Shown piece by piece: positions 63,366-64,000 of a DNA stretch of 64,000 nucleotides (positions are counted from its first letter, which is position 1; each line of letters begins with the position of its first letter). Source of the DNA: Ochrobactrum quorumnocens (lineage in GTDB: Bacteria; Pseudomonadota; Alphaproteobacteria; Rhizobiales; Rhizobiaceae); contig NZ_CP022603.1 of assembly GCF_002278035.1 (NCBI RefSeq), forward strand, positions 682,001 through 746,000, given 5' to 3'. The translations under genes and the position numbers were made by a program. The notes beneath the pieces are model-generated. The model worked only from the letters and a program-made list of their open reading frames with translations, had not been told where the DNA came from and searched no databases.

Positions 63366-64000
63366 TTAGCGCATCATCGCGGCAACATTGCCGCCGTCAA
63401 CGGTGACAACTGCACCCGTTGAGGTCCGAGCTGAAATGAGGTGCAAAAACGCATCCGCAACATCATTTGCCAGAACTTCTCGCTTGAGCAGATTACCGCG
63501 CATATAGACTTCCGGCGTCACGCCACGCGCTTGCGCCCGTTCTTCGACCATTTCATCAGTCATCAAACCAGTACGGATACGATCTGGATTGACGGCATTC
63601 ACCGTAATTCCATCAGCAGCATGTTCCAATGAATATTGCCGCATCAAGGCCATGAGTGCGGCCTTTGAAGTACCATAGGGGCCAAAATCCGGGCCAGGAT
63701 TGACTGCCTGTTTGCTCACATTGAACACAATGGAGCCGCCTGTTCCCTGACGCTTCATGACATTCACGGAAGCGCGGGCAATGTAATGGTGGCTCCAGAA
63801 GTTGAGATCGAATGCCGACTTGAACAACGCGTCATCGACTGATGCGAGTGCGCCCTGAAAGGCTGCACCAGCATTTGAAACCAGAATATCCACGCCGCCA
63901 TAGGCCGCGACGATATCTGTGATCGCCTGTTCAACGGATTGAGGATTGGTGAGATCGCAAGCAACAGCCTTACCACCCAGACGTTTTGCTTCCGCTGTCA
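63366..64000 (-). CDS. Short-chain dehydrogenase (SDR), 5' partial; probably the C-terminal half of a bifunctional aldolase/SDR
   Basis: At least 211 codons; the frame is open to the window's right edge (further upstream residues read ITDIVAAYGGVDIL before VSNAGAAFQGALASV). The classical SDR set is visible: NAG in SNAGAAF, catalytic Ser/Tyr/Lys region IVFNVSKQAVNPGPDFGPYG then TSKAALMALMRQYS (Y-x3-K). The tail VNPDRIRTGLMTDEMVEERA, GNLLKREVLANDVADAF and TVDGGNVAAMMR matches the SDR half of RhaD-like class II aldolase/alcohol dehydrogenase fusions. If so, an aldolase domain lies outside the window. An independent SDR is the alternative. Confidence 0.8.
   Translation of the reverse strand, partial: TAEAKRLGGKAVACDLTNPQSVEQAITDIVAAYGGVDILVSNAGAAFQGALASVDDALFKSAFDLNFWSHHYIARASVNVMKRQGTGGSIVFNVSKQAVNPGPDFGPYGTSKAALMALMRQYSLEHAADGITVNAVNPDRIRTGLMTDEMVEERAQARGVTPEVYMRGNLLKREVLANDVADAFLHLISARTSTGAVVTVDGGNVAAMMR

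Noticed and set aside
1..64000. tRNA, rRNA and CRISPR loci
   Set aside because: Looked for cloverleaf arms with a TTCGANTC-type segment, rRNA cores and short regular repeats; none found convincingly by eye.

Overview
The window looks like chromosomal or chromid DNA of an alphaproteobacterium of the Brucellaceae (Brucella/Ochrobactrum type). The reasons are the style of the ABC transporters and regulators, an IalB-family protein, large autotransporters, DUF3597 and DUF4139 proteins, an IS407-group remnant, and an sRNA whose three loops carry CUCCUCCC (the alpha-r14/NfeR1 type of Hyphomicrobiales). The genus is an inference; no rRNA or tRNA gene is present to settle it.

Left part (1-15.8 kb): accessory catabolism. 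An ANTAR (AmiR-like) regulator, cut by the window edge, leads a compact amide/urea-type uptake operon (binding protein, two permeases, two ATPases) that ends in an acetamidase/formamidase. A glycerate 2-kinase follows. A sugar-type locus then has a divergently transcribed ABC ATPase, a GntR/FCD regulator with a perfect palindrome in the divergent promoter, an HSL-type esterase, a binding protein, two permeases, a TIM-barrel sugar isomerase and a Gfo/Idh/MocA dehydrogenase, with several ATGA overlaps.

Middle-left (15.8-27.6 kb): a scarred, mobile region. It holds an IS407-group remnant, DUF3597, a roughly 1.1-kb stretch without genes that carries two intrinsically terminated sRNA candidates, a group II intron whose maturase has an internal amber codon, a mannitol dehydrogenase lacking its N-terminus, a serine hydrolase downstream of a frameshifted outer-membrane porin pseudogene, a GC-rich SulP transporter that looks imported, the tail of an IS66 transposase, and a complete IS3-family element. 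The most interesting item is the sRNA at 18178-18300: three hairpins present nearly identical anti-Shine-Dalgarno loops, and an 18-bp palindrome very like the Agrobacterium tra box is centred 42.5 bp upstream of the predicted start.

Centre (27.6-49.4 kb): a surface-protein block. A DUF4139 protein, an IalB-family protein and a giant 4338-residue autotransporter with about 51 glycine-rich repeat units lie on the minus strand; the IalB gene follows the autotransporter by 24 bp. Divergent from it, across a 1-kb AT-rich spacer, is a second autotransporter of a different class (1569 residues, PATR repeats).

Right part (49.4-64 kb): amino-acid and amide catabolism. It includes a D-amino-acid dehydrogenase-like flavoprotein, an M81/MlrC metallopeptidase, an XRE-cupin regulator, a D-threonine aldolase/D-serine dehydratase-like PLP enzyme, a creatininase-family amidohydrolase and a dipeptide-type binding protein without its own permeases. 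A TetR regulator is divergent from a complete polar amino-acid ABC transporter, which is followed by a two-domain flavin/Fe-S oxidoreductase. A short-chain dehydrogenase module runs off the right edge. Strong hairpins separate the convergent units.
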